Positions 1 through 3,637 of a stretch of 5,766 nt of DNA are shown here, piece by piece. The position numbers were made by a program, and so were the translations under genes. Numbering within the stretch: the first letter of the stretch is position 1; the number at the start of each line of letters is the position of its first letter. The notes under the pieces were generated by a model. That model did no database searches and was not told where the DNA came from. It worked only from the letters and a program-made list of their open reading frames with translations. Origin of the DNA: Geoglobus sp. (GTDB lineage Archaea; Halobacteriota; Archaeoglobi; Archaeoglobales; Archaeoglobaceae); the NCBI GenBank assembly GCA_027019885.1, contig JALUWC010000534.1, positions 1-5,766 of the forward strand, read 5' to 3'.

Positions 1-52
1 TCACCTCTTTTCTCTCTCAGGTATTAACATTAATATTATGGTATTTAAAAGT
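1..52 (-). promoter_or_regulatory. Promoter, operator and ribosome binding site for a leftward gene beginning outside the window
   Basis: Read on the minus strand, a TATA-like CTTTTAAATA lies near 42-51. A palindrome TATTAA-CA-TTAATA (22-35) follows, and then GAAAAGAGGTGA ends at base 1. This order (TATA box, operator, Shine-Dalgarno) predicts a leftward start codon a few bases left of the window. The palindrome resembles the GTATTA/TAATAC sites at 4171-4306, so a shared repressor is possible. The coding part is not visible, so the gene itself cannot be described. Confidence 0.45.
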
Positions 53-412
53 TTACGAGTTATTGTCATTTTCCAACTCCTTATCAATAAACTCCTCAAC
101 CGTGTCAGGGAAGGAACGCTTTCTGTGGTAGTCCTCAAACTCCCTCTCCATCTCTTCTATGTGCTGGACGATTTTTTTGCCGAGTGGGGTGAGCTTGCAG
201 ATTTTGGCAGGTCTTCCCTTCTCACTCACACCAAAATCAAAATTGATAATACCCAGTCGAGCTAATGTGTTGATTCTCTTATATACAGTATTTGCACTCA
301 TACCTACTTTTTTGATTAGTTTCTTTTCCAATGCAGAAGGGTTTATTCCCTCACTCTCTTTTATCAATTTTAGCAGGTCATAGATTCCGCTTTTGAAGAG
401 TTCTTTTACCAT
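53..412 (-). CDS. Winged-helix DNA-binding transcriptional regulator
   Basis: This 119-residue protein fits a MarR/ArsR/PadR-like winged helix-turn-helix fold. Helices span about 5-20 and 26-35, and a recognition helix around 38-53 contains SANTVYKRINTLARLGII. A beta-hairpin wing follows at 57-76 with the typical KGRPAK turn. Residues 78-97 are a charged helix suited to dimerisation, and the Asp/Glu/Asn-rich tail looks disordered. I chose ATG at 412 rather than the TTG one codon upstream. A TATA-like TTATAAAA (minus strand of 437-444) lies about 28 bases from that ATG, which suggests a leaderless transcript, and no Shine-Dalgarno is visible. It diverges from the regulator at 546, and nearby inverted repeats suggest it controls itself and that neighbour. 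Family membership is inferred from the pattern; the effector is unknown. Confidence 0.8.
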   Translation of the reverse strand: MVKELFKSGIYDLLKLIKESEGINPSALEKKLIKKVGMSANTVYKRINTLARLGIINFDFGVSEKGRPAKICKLTPLGKKIVQHIEEMEREFEDYHRKRSFPDTVEEFIDKELENDNNS

Positions 413-545
413 CAAATTAAAATTTAATGTAATCTATTTTATAACTTAACTATTATTTTGGTAGTTTAACTACTAAAACGATAATTTTAAATACTACTTT
501 CTTTAAAAATTTACTATCAAAGTAGTAGTAAGGTGGTGAAAAGAG
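413..545. promoter_or_regulatory. Divergent promoter region with two inverted repeats
   Basis: For the leftward gene, TTATAAAA lies on the minus strand of 437-444. For the rightward gene, CTTTAAAAAT at 501-510 is the TATA candidate, followed by the Shine-Dalgarno AAGGTGGTGA (530-539) before ATG 546. Two operator candidates are visible. GTAGTT-T-AACTAC at 461-473 lies between the two promoters. TACTACTTT (492-500) pairs perfectly with AAAGTAGTA (519-527) and brackets the rightward TATA box, so a protein bound there would block that promoter. The sites share a GTAGT core. Confidence 0.6.
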
Positions 546-737
546 ATGGGAAAACCGCTTGAGAAGTTTGTTGGAACAAAACTGTCTGGAGTGTTGTATG
601 AGAGACTGCAGGAATACAAGAAGGAGATGGCAATAAACAGTGATGGAGAGGCACTCAGAGACATTCTGAGGAGATTTCTACTTGAGATTTGGAGGAACGG
701 AGGAGGAGATAAACCAGAGGTGGAGGTGACAGCCTGA
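546..737 (+). CDS. Ribbon-helix-helix (CopG/MetJ-like) DNA-binding protein
   Basis: This is a 63-residue small regulator. Residues 6-12 (EKFVGTK) would form the beta strand that enters the DNA groove. Residues 14-28 form helix A, the turn falls at NSDGEA (31-36), and 35-47 (EALRDILRRFLLE) form helix B. This is the classic ribbon-helix-helix layout, active as a dimer. The Gly/Pro tail ending EVEVTA is extra. ATG 546 has a strong Shine-Dalgarno (GGTGGTGA) about seven bases upstream. It is transcribed away from the winged-helix gene and probably binds its own promoter or another operator in the element. Its stop lies two bases from the stop of the leftward AbrB gene. Its last codons share an exact 17-base sequence with the end of the gene at 1007. 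The family call is from pattern; the target is unknown. Confidence 0.8.
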   Translation: MGKPLEKFVGTKLSGVLYERLQEYKKEMAINSDGEALRDILRRFLLEIWRNGGGDKPEVEVTA

Positions 738-739
738 TG
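723..739 (+). repeat. Junction repeat A, copy 1
   Basis: GAGGTGACAGCCTGATG is identical to 1157-1173. It contains a Shine-Dalgarno, the end of a reading frame (EVTA, stop) and an overlapping ATG. In this copy the ATG does not lead into a convincing rightward gene, because a leftward AbrB gene occupies the next 165 bases. The two copies exactly flank the AbrB pair. Confidence 0.9.
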
Positions 740-904
740 TCAGAGTTTTGTAACAATAATCTTGTTCTCTTCAGGGAAGACTTCAATTCTAACATCTTCT
801 CCGCTTTCGAAATTCAGCATGTCAACTACCTTCTTTCTGAGATAGATTCTGCCGGCACCCTTGCTGTCAATGAAAATCTTCCCAACAGTGGTGAATTTGG
901 ACAT
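740..904 (-). CDS. AbrB/SpoVT-like swapped-hairpin DNA-binding protein, leftward paralogue
   Basis: This is a 54-residue protein on the minus strand, shorter than usual gene-finder cut-offs. It carries TTVGKIFIDSKGAGRIYL (5-22), then KKVVDMLNFESGEDVRIEV and a final strand ENKIIVTKL. This is the AbrB/MazE-type swapped-hairpin beta-barrel pattern of strand, GxGRxYxxKK helix, NF..GE turn and strands. It matches the protein at 1007 over about 36 aligned residues with roughly 21 identities, and both are 54 residues long, which is strong evidence that the leftward frame is coding. A weak CTTAAGAAAT lies about 27 bases from ATG 904 and GGTTGAT sits just before it. It probably forms dimers and may regulate the shared promoter. 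It replaces a 77-residue rightward frame on the opposite strand. Confidence 0.85.
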   Translation of the reverse strand: MSKFTTVGKIFIDSKGAGRIYLRKKVVDMLNFESGEDVRIEVFPEENKIIVTKL

Positions 905-1006
905 AATCAACCATTCTCTACCGATTTCTTAAGACTTCTTGAAGTGGTAGAAGGTGGTAGAAAAACTTAAATAATTTGGTGGTAGAATATGGTTGAAGGT
1001 GGTAAT
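905..1006. promoter_or_regulatory. Shared control region of the divergent AbrB pair with GGTGGTA repeats
   Basis: GTGGTAGAA occurs at 944-952, 954-962 and 979-987, and a related GGTGGTAATA at 998-1007. CTTAAATAAT (966-975) is the TATA candidate for the rightward gene and predicts a start of transcription near 996. The last repeat copy would then also serve as its Shine-Dalgarno. On the minus strand CTTAAGAAAT near 926-935 could serve the leftward gene. The repeats surround the rightward TATA box and could be operators for the AbrB proteins or the ribbon-helix-helix protein. Confidence 0.55.
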
Positions 1007-1171
1007 ATGACAGGAGTTGGAAAAATATATGTTGACAGTAAAGGTGCTGGACGGCTATACATCCCAAAGAAACTGATGGAATGTCTGAATTTTGACAATG
1101 GAGAGCAAGTAATCATCAAATCAGACGGAAACAGGCTTGAAATTCTCAGACTGGAAGAGGTGACAGCCTGA
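1007..1171 (+). CDS. AbrB/SpoVT-like swapped-hairpin DNA-binding protein, rightward paralogue
   Basis: This 54-residue protein has VGKIYVDSKGAGRLYIPKK (4-22), LNFDNGEQVIIK (28-39) and NRLEILRL (42-49). That is the standard AbrB/MazE fold, here with the usual IP-KK helix start. Such domains are dimeric DNA-binding modules, often autoregulatory or antitoxin-like. An earlier in-frame ATG at 989 adds six residues. I prefer 1007 because the TATA candidate at 966-975 would start transcription near 996, GGTGGT sits five bases upstream, and the length then equals that of the leftward paralogue. No toxin partner is evident next to it. It is the first gene of the long operon, and its stop overlaps the next ATG (TGATG at 1169-1173), so the whole array may be under its control. 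Confidence 0.85.
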   Translation: MTGVGKIYVDSKGAGRLYIPKKLMECLNFDNGEQVIIKSDGNRLEILRLEEVTA

Positions 1172-1173
1172 TG
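1157..1173 (+). repeat. Junction repeat A, copy 2
   Basis: GAGGTGACAGCCTGATG is an exact copy of 723-739. Here it encodes EVTA at the end of the AbrB protein, provides the Shine-Dalgarno for the next gene and ends in its ATG at 1171. Confidence 0.9.
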
Positions 1174-1290
1174 CCGACAGTGGTAAAGCATTGTCCAAAC
1201 AGAACGAAAGATGGTAAGTGTACTTTAGAGAGTACACTTGTTGGTTATCCAGCGTGTGTTGCCCCAAATTGTGCTTTTTGGGGAAGGTGA
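1171..1290 (+). CDS. Hypothetical Cys-rich microprotein (39 residues)
   Basis: The frame has four cysteines (C8, C17, C29, C34) and H7, in the order HCPN, GKC, PAC, PNC, then AFWGR. The spacing would allow one metal site but matches no family I recognise. Translation is supported by GAGGTGA upstream and by the overlap of its ATG with the preceding stop. The stop lies at 1288-1290, inside the ribosome binding site of the next gene. Two perfect inverted repeats fall within the coding sequence (1216-1239 and 1262-1283), so the segment might instead be, or also be, a structured RNA element. I favour a real but tiny coding gene because of its start context. Confidence 0.55.
   Translation: MPTVVKHCPNRTKDGKCTLESTLVGYPACVAPNCAFWGR
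1216..1239 (+). repeat. Perfect 9-bp inverted repeat (hairpin 1)
   Basis: AAGTGTACT (1216-1224) and AGTACACTT (1231-1239) are exact reverse complements separated by six bases, giving a stable RNA hairpin or a DNA operator inside a 39-residue gene. Confidence 0.8.
1262..1283 (+). repeat. GC-rich 7-bp inverted repeat next to a ribosome binding site (hairpin 2)
   Basis: CCCCAAA (1262-1268) pairs with TTTGGGG (1277-1283) around an eight-base loop. The 3' arm touches GGGGAAGGTGATG, the ribosome binding region of the gene at 1297, so folding could hide it and pausing ribosomes could open it. Confidence 0.75.
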
Positions 1291-1296
1291 TGCTTA

Positions 1297-1386
1297 ATGC
1301 CCTTCTCCGAGCTCTGCATTGCATGTCCGGGCAAGTATGTGCACGAGTGCAGGAAGTGTGACATGGACTTCTGGAGGGATGAGTGA
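1297..1386 (+). CDS. Zinc-knuckle microprotein (29 residues, CxxC-x7-CxxC)
   Basis: Two CxxC pairs (C7/C10 and C18/C21) are separated by seven residues, the arrangement of a minimal zinc ribbon or knuckle, followed by an acidic end (MDFWRDE). I chose ATG 1297 because AAGGTGATG lies at a suitable distance upstream. The ATG at 1290 opens a 23-residue frame without the Cys pattern. The stop overlaps the next ATG (TGATG, 1384-1388). The role is unknown; such knuckles bind nucleic acid or other proteins in archaeal virus and plasmid proteins. The metal-binding pattern and coupling to neighbours make it credible despite its size. Confidence 0.65.
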   Translation: MPFSELCIACPGKYVHECRKCDMDFWRDE

Positions 1387-1535
1387 TGTGTGAGGCAAAG
1401 AAGAGACTGAGCAGAGACATCAGGGATGCTTTTCCGACTGCTTACGAGCTTTACAGGAAGTATCAGGAGGAGTTGAGGAGAGAAGGCAGGAGTATGCTGA
1501 TTGATGTGGATGGGGACTGTGAGGTGTGGGAGTGA
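1386..1535 (+). CDS. Hypothetical 49-residue charged helical protein
   Basis: I do not recognise this protein. Residues 5-36 are rich in Lys, Arg and Glu with regularly spaced Leu, Ala and Tyr (DIRDAFPTAYELYRKYQEELRR), so a helix pair is likely. The C-terminal part is acidic and ends GDCEVWE. Only two cysteines are present (C2, C45), so a complete zinc site within one chain is unlikely. The start overlaps the preceding stop, and its own stop overlaps the next ATG at 1535. The preceding AGGGATGAG is a modest ribosome binding site, so translation may depend on coupling. Confidence 0.6.
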   Translation: MCEAKKRLSRDIRDAFPTAYELYRKYQEELRREGRSMLIDVDGDCEVWE

Positions 1536-1654
1536 TGGACTGCCCTTATGGCATTGGTTTTGTGCCCGGAAGTGAGCACTGCGATTTCTGTGAGTTCTCA
1601 GAAATCTGCTGGGAAGACTGGGAGGAATACGAGCTTGAGGAGGCTGATGCTTGA
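1535..1654 (+). CDS. Cys-rich acidic microprotein (39 residues) with CxxC-x5-C
   Basis: Cysteines occur at 3, 16, 19 and 25 in MDCPYG and HCDFCEFSEICWEDW, followed by a strongly acidic Glu/Asp/Trp helix. A distant Cys followed by C-x2-C-x5-C resembles the iron-sulfur cluster ligands at the end of Cas4/AddB-type nucleases, but here there is no nuclease domain. It could equally bind zinc. It is coupled on both sides: its ATG overlaps the previous stop and its stop overlaps the ATG at 1654 in junction repeat B. GAGGTGTGGGAGTG upstream supplies the ribosome binding site. The iron-sulfur reading is speculative. Confidence 0.65.
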   Translation: MDCPYGIGFVPGSEHCDFCEFSEICWEDWEEYELEEADA

Positions 1655-1656
1655 TG
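1638..1656 (+). repeat. Junction repeat B, copy 1
   Basis: AGGAGGCTGATGCTTGATG matches 1913-1931 at 18 of 19 positions. It encodes the ends ADA or VDA of the upstream proteins and contains the Shine-Dalgarno, stop and overlapping ATG. Confidence 0.85.
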
Positions 1657-1929
1657 AGTATCGACGAGCTAATAATAGATGAGCCACTCAAAATCAGCAA
1701 AAAAGAGCTTGATGATGTCTATGAAGCATACAAAACAATAGACCACTTCTGTTACAGAGTTCAAGAGATTTCATTATATCATTTAGATGAGAAAGCAAAC
1801 CGCTATGCAAGAGATTTACAAAGCCAGCTCAAATTGCACTTGAAACTCCTTCTAAAAGCGATTCTAAACGAAACCTATTGCGATAACGATGCTCTTGAAG
1901 TTTTGAAGAAAAAGGAGGTTGATGCTTGA
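1654..1929 (+). CDS. Hypothetical helical protein (91 residues)
   Basis: The family is not recognised. After an acidic start (MSIDELIIDEP), the rest is predicted to be almost all helix, with long amphipathic stretches at about 17-45 and 50-75 that include LKLHLKLLLKAIL. It looks like a helical bundle or coiled-coil dimer. It has two cysteines (C34, C77) but no zinc pattern, and no signal peptide. I chose ATG 1654, which overlaps the preceding stop and follows AGGAGG by a good distance, over the adjacent TTG at 1651. It sits mid-operon. The next gene encodes another small helical protein of similar size, so the two could form a complex, though nothing shows this directly. Confidence 0.75.
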   Translation: MSIDELIIDEPLKISKKELDDVYEAYKTIDHFCYRVQEISLYHLDEKANRYARDLQSQLKLHLKLLLKAILNETYCDNDALEVLKKKEVDA

Positions 1930-1931
1930 TG
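1913..1931 (+). repeat. Junction repeat B, copy 2
   Basis: AGGAGGTTGATGCTTGATG differs from 1638-1656 at one base. It has the same function: Shine-Dalgarno, end of one gene (VDA, stop) and start of the next. Confidence 0.85.
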
Positions 1932-2165
1932 TCTGAAGACATAAAGCTACAGCTTATCGAAAGAGTTGAAGAAATCGGGACAGCTCTTGCATCAGCAGAC
2001 GTTGAATACACTCCCTTGACGGCTCTTGCACTTACTGAGCTTGCGGTTCAGGTTACAAAGGATTACTTTAATGTGTCTCATCTTGAGGCTCGGCTCAGAA
2101 TTGTTCAGGCAATGCTTGAGATGGGTAGAAATGAGCTGAGAGTGATTGAGGAGGTCGAGGGCTGA
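1929..2165 (+). CDS. Hypothetical helical protein (78 residues)
   Basis: I do not recognise a family. The chain lacks cysteine, is rich in Ala, Leu and Glu, and is predicted to form three or four helices: about 4-22 (IKLQLIERVEEIGTALASA), 28-46, 51-66 and a final charged helix. This is a compact soluble all-alpha protein. ATG 1929 overlaps the previous stop (TGATG) and lies behind AGGAGG. The preceding TTG at 1926 is less likely. Its tail EEVEG is encoded by junction repeat C, shared with the end of the next gene. Position and coupling imply co-expression with the zinc-finger genes that follow. Confidence 0.75.
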   Translation: MSEDIKLQLIERVEEIGTALASADVEYTPLTALALTELAVQVTKDYFNVSHLEARLRIVQAMLEMGRNELRVIEEVEG

Positions 2166-2167
2166 TG
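2151..2167 (+). repeat. Junction repeat C, copy 1
   Basis: GAGGTCGAGGGCTGATG is identical to 2330-2346, and its last 11 bases (GAGGGCTGATG) recur at 2455-2465. It encodes the ending EVEG, the stop and the next ATG, with GAGG as ribosome binding site. Confidence 0.9.
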
Positions 2168-2344
2168 GCTTATGTAATCACTCCTAATGGGGTAAAAAGA
2201 GGGTTCCTCAGATGTAAAATTTGCGAAGAAACACTAATTGGTGCAGAAGGAATCGAAGATGCCGAATTACACGTCATGGAAGAGCACATGATTGCTTGCG
2301 AGAATCCACGTAAATTTATTGATTTTGGTGAGGTCGAGGGCTGA
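2165..2344 (+). CDS. Zinc-finger-like protein (59 residues, CxxC...HxxxxHxxxC)
   Basis: Metal ligand candidates are C17 and C20 (LRCKICEE), then H36, H41 and C45 in ELHVMEEHMIAC. This gives a C2H2 or C2HC type finger with a longer than usual loop of 15 residues between the Cys pair and the first His. The flanks are short and charged. Such single fingers are common in archaeal viruses and plasmids and usually bind DNA, but the target here is unknown. The ATG overlaps the previous stop. Both ends lie in copies of junction repeat C, so the gene sits like a cassette between two identical 17-base segments. Confidence 0.75.
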   Translation: MAYVITPNGVKRGFLRCKICEETLIGAEGIEDAELHVMEEHMIACENPRKFIDFGEVEG

Positions 2345-2346
2345 TG
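2330..2346 (+). repeat. Junction repeat C, copy 2
   Basis: GAGGTCGAGGGCTGATG is an exact repeat of 2151-2167 and ends the zinc-finger gene at 2165 in the same residues (EVEG). A shorter version closes the next gene at 2455-2465. Confidence 0.9.
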
Positions 2347-2463
2347 TCACCTACTATTGTAGTCCCATGCCCTTCTTGTGATGGTGGGAGGAAAACTGAC
2401 AGTTATTGCAAAAGATGTCAAGGAACTGGTGAAGTTGTGATAAGTTTAAGGGGGGAGGGCTGA
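2344..2463 (+). CDS. DnaJ-like zinc-knuckle microprotein (39 residues)
   Basis: C9-x2-C12 (CPSCDGG) and C22-x2-C25 (CKRCQGTGEV) resemble one zinc centre of the DnaJ Cys-rich domain, whose repeats read CxxCxGxG. There is no J domain, so this is a stand-alone knuckle rather than a co-chaperone. It could bind unfolded protein, RNA or DNA; nothing in the sequence decides this. Its ATG at 2344 overlaps the preceding stop within repeat C, and its GEG ending lies in a shorter copy of that repeat. GGGGGAGGGCTGATG is a strong ribosome binding site for the following gene. Confidence 0.75.
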   Translation: MSPTIVVPCPSCDGGRKTDSYCKRCQGTGEVVISLRGEG

Positions 2464-2663
2464 TGCCATTTATACTTAATTTTGCAGTATATCAATGTGA
2501 ATGCGGTGAGATTTTCAAGAAAAAAGAGATGAGAGATAAACACTGCAAAAAATGGAGACACATCCCCTTCAAGGAATACACCATTATCGCAAAGATCGCA
2601 CGACCAGCAAACAGCATAGAGACTTCTCTTTTTGAGGGAAGAGCTGAATCTGGATACATTTGA
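2463..2663 (+). CDS. C2H2-like zinc-finger protein (66 residues)
   Basis: YQCECGEIFKKKEMRDKHCK has C12-x-C14, a hydrophobic position at F18, then H27 and H33 (KKWRH). This is a C2H2-like finger with one residue between the Cys pair, and C28 could substitute for a histidine. The finger is strongly basic, which suits nucleic acid binding. The remaining part (IPFKEYTIIAKIARPANSIETSLFEG) has no recognised motif. ATG 2463 follows GGGGGAGGG and overlaps the previous stop. The stop is followed by GAGGAGGTC, the ribosome binding site of the next finger gene. Confidence 0.75.
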   Translation: MPFILNFAVYQCECGEIFKKKEMRDKHCKKWRHIPFKEYTIIAKIARPANSIETSLFEGRAESGYI

Positions 2664-2681
2664 GGAGGTCTGAGCCATGCC
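2664..2681 (+). repeat. Junction repeat D, copy 1
   Basis: GGAGGTCTGAGCCATGCC is identical to 2838-2855. Related copies are GGAGGTCTGATCATG at 3087-3101 and GGGGTCTGAGCCATG at 5375-5389. Each places a strong Shine-Dalgarno just before a start codon. The three intact GAGCC copies all precede genes for Cys-rich zinc proteins. Confidence 0.9.
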
Positions 2682-2847
2682 CATCTGTCCAAAATGCCAC
2701 AGGTTCAAAAAGAGGTCTCTGTTCGACAGACATAAAAAAATCTGCATTCCTTCAAGAAAAGACATTGAGCACTTTTCCAATTCGACCAAAATTGGAGAAG
2801 ATCTCAGAAAGGAAATGATCAAACAAGCACGAAAAAGGGAGGTCTGA
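2677..2847 (+). CDS. C2HC zinc-finger protein (56 residues)
   Basis: C4-x2-C7 (CPKCHRF), L15, H19 and C23 form a single C2HC finger of normal spacing at the N-terminus. A highly basic region follows (about 26-56), rich in Lys and Arg and ending RKREV, probably helical. The combination looks like a small DNA- or RNA-binding protein. ATG 2677 lies behind GGAGG in repeat D, and its own end (EV, stop) is formed by the second copy of that repeat. The gene is thus framed by two identical 18-base segments. No function beyond nucleic acid binding can be named. Confidence 0.75.
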   Translation: MPICPKCHRFKKRSLFDRHKKICIPSRKDIEHFSNSTKIGEDLRKEMIKQARKREV

Positions 2848-2855
2848 GCCATGCC
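2838..2855 (+). repeat. Junction repeat D, copy 2
   Basis: GGAGGTCTGAGCCATGCC is an exact copy of 2664-2681. Here the repeat also encodes the last residues (EV) and stop of the upstream gene. Confidence 0.9.
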
Positions 2856-3084
2856 TTGCTGTAAAGAGCTTACCCACCTTGAGAAGATCGGTGGCTTCCA
2901 CAGCGATACAAACGAGCTCTATGAGTACAACGAACTGCTTGATGATTACGTTGTGTTCAAGCTCAAGTTCTGCCCGTTTTGCGGGATGAAGCTGAGAGAT
3001 GAAGAGAGAGAAAAAGAAATAGACACTGGCGACACTGTTATCGTGGATTCTCCGTATCATTTTTCAAAATACAGGAGTTTGTGA
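2851..3084 (+). CDS. Zinc-ribbon protein (77 residues)
   Basis: C3/C4 near the start and C41-x2-C44 (FCPFCGMKL) form a split zinc ribbon, a layout familiar from small phage and archaeal virus proteins of unknown role. Between them lies an acidic segment (DTNELYEYNELLDDYVVFKLK) that probably makes beta strands packed on the metal site. The C-terminal 30 residues are charged (RDEEREKEIDTGDTV) and carry no known motif. ATG 2851 sits at the right distance behind GGAGG. The stop comes before GGAGGTCTGATCATG, a variant of junction repeat D leading to the next gene. It is likely cytoplasmic, with no membrane segment. Confidence 0.75.
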   Translation: MPCCKELTHLEKIGGFHSDTNELYEYNELLDDYVVFKLKFCPFCGMKLRDEEREKEIDTGDTVIVDSPYHFSKYRSL

Positions 3085-3086
3085 AT

Positions 3087-3101
3087 GGAGGTCTGATCAT
3101 G
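3087..3101 (+). repeat. Junction repeat D, variant copy
   Basis: GGAGGTCTGATCATG resembles repeat D (GGAGGTCTGAGCCATG) but lacks one base and reads ATC where D has AGCC. It is the ribosome binding site and start for the gene at 3099. Confidence 0.7.
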
Positions 3102-3206
3102 CTGTTGGTTTGTCCTCAATGCGGAAATTCAGGTTGCTTTGAGAACATTGACTTCATCACGGTTGCGTGCTGTGTTTGTGGCTGTGAGATGGAGGTTGGG
3201 GAATGA
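3099..3206 (+). CDS. Zinc-ribbon microprotein (35 residues)
   Basis: LVCPQCGNSGC (C5, C8, C13) followed by ACCVCGCEM (C24, C25, C27, C29) gives seven cysteines in 35 residues. C5/C8 with two of the later group would make a one-site zinc ribbon of the TFIIB or ribosomal protein type, without extra domains. The stop TGA overlaps the ATG of the next gene by four bases (ATGA, 3203-3206), the tightest coupling in the operon. Since the neighbour is a putative nuclease, a joint complex is conceivable, but this is inference. Confidence 0.75.
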   Translation: MLLVCPQCGNSGCFENIDFITVACCVCGCEMEVGE

Positions 3207-3637
3207 TAGCAAGGCAGATTCCTTACTGCCATGGATGTCCCTATCAGTTTGAGCACCTTGACGTTCAGATTCTCAAGGACAGCACAATAAACGGAGTCAA
3301 ATGGACTATTGGGAATATTGATCTTGTGATTGAGGTTGGAAAGAGAATAAGAGCGATTGCTGAGACAAAGCTTTACAGAAACGTGGCAAGCTACAGAGAG
3401 GTTCACATGCCTCCAGAACAATATGTCCAGTACAAAAAGGTTGCAAAGTCTCTGAAATGTGATTTTTATTTCATTGTTTCAGATGGTTTTCAGTTCTACA
3501 TCACCGAAGTGGACAGATTCGCAAAGAGAGATACTAAGAAGGTCTATGGTGAGAAGGTTATATCATTCTCAAGGGATGAGTTCAGGATTTTAAGCAGGGA
3601 GGAACTGGAGATGTTCTTTGTTGAGAGGTATGGGTGA
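3203..3637 (+). CDS. Putative PD-(D/E)XK-superfamily nuclease
   Basis: This 144-residue protein has the core order helix, beta-hairpin, strand, helix. IGNIDLVIEVGKRIRAIAETKL contains D40 and, fourteen residues later, E54-x-K56, matching the D...(E)XK catalytic site. The segment PPEQYVQYKKVAKSLKCDFYFIV supplies the following helix with a Q-x-x-x-Y pattern and a hydrophobic strand. Near the start, YCHGCP (C9, C12) may bind metal or be half of a shared site. The length fits archaeal Holliday-junction resolvase or small viral nucleases. It lacks the C-terminal three-cysteine cluster of Cas4. It could act in DNA recombination, replication or host DNA degradation. ATG 3203 overlaps the preceding stop and follows GGAGGTTGGGG. 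The fold is inferred from motifs only. Confidence 0.6.
   Translation: MIARQIPYCHGCPYQFEHLDVQILKDSTINGVKWTIGNIDLVIEVGKRIRAIAETKLYRNVASYREVHMPPEQYVQYKKVAKSLKCDFYFIVSDGFQFYITEVDRFAKRDTKKVYGEKVISFSRDEFRILSREELEMFFVERYG

Noticed and set aside
737..970. Rightward 77-codon frame beginning at the ATG of junction repeat A
   Set aside because: It lies opposite the leftward AbrB gene, which has clear homology to the protein at 1007. The 77-residue product shows no motif, and the frame runs through the promoter repeats.
740..1171. Toxin-antitoxin locus with AbrB/MazE-type antitoxins
   Set aside because: No adjacent gene resembles MazF, VapC or another toxin, and the two AbrB genes diverge from each other rather than each preceding a partner.
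1245..1700. Leftward 151-codon frame
   Set aside because: It runs antisense across four coupled rightward genes, has no ribosome binding site, and is rich in Ser, Pro and His as expected for an antisense shadow.
2418..2852. Leftward 144-codon frame
   Set aside because: It is antisense to the zinc-finger genes at 2463 and 2677, whose Cys/His motifs and start signals are convincing. The translation has no recognisable domain.
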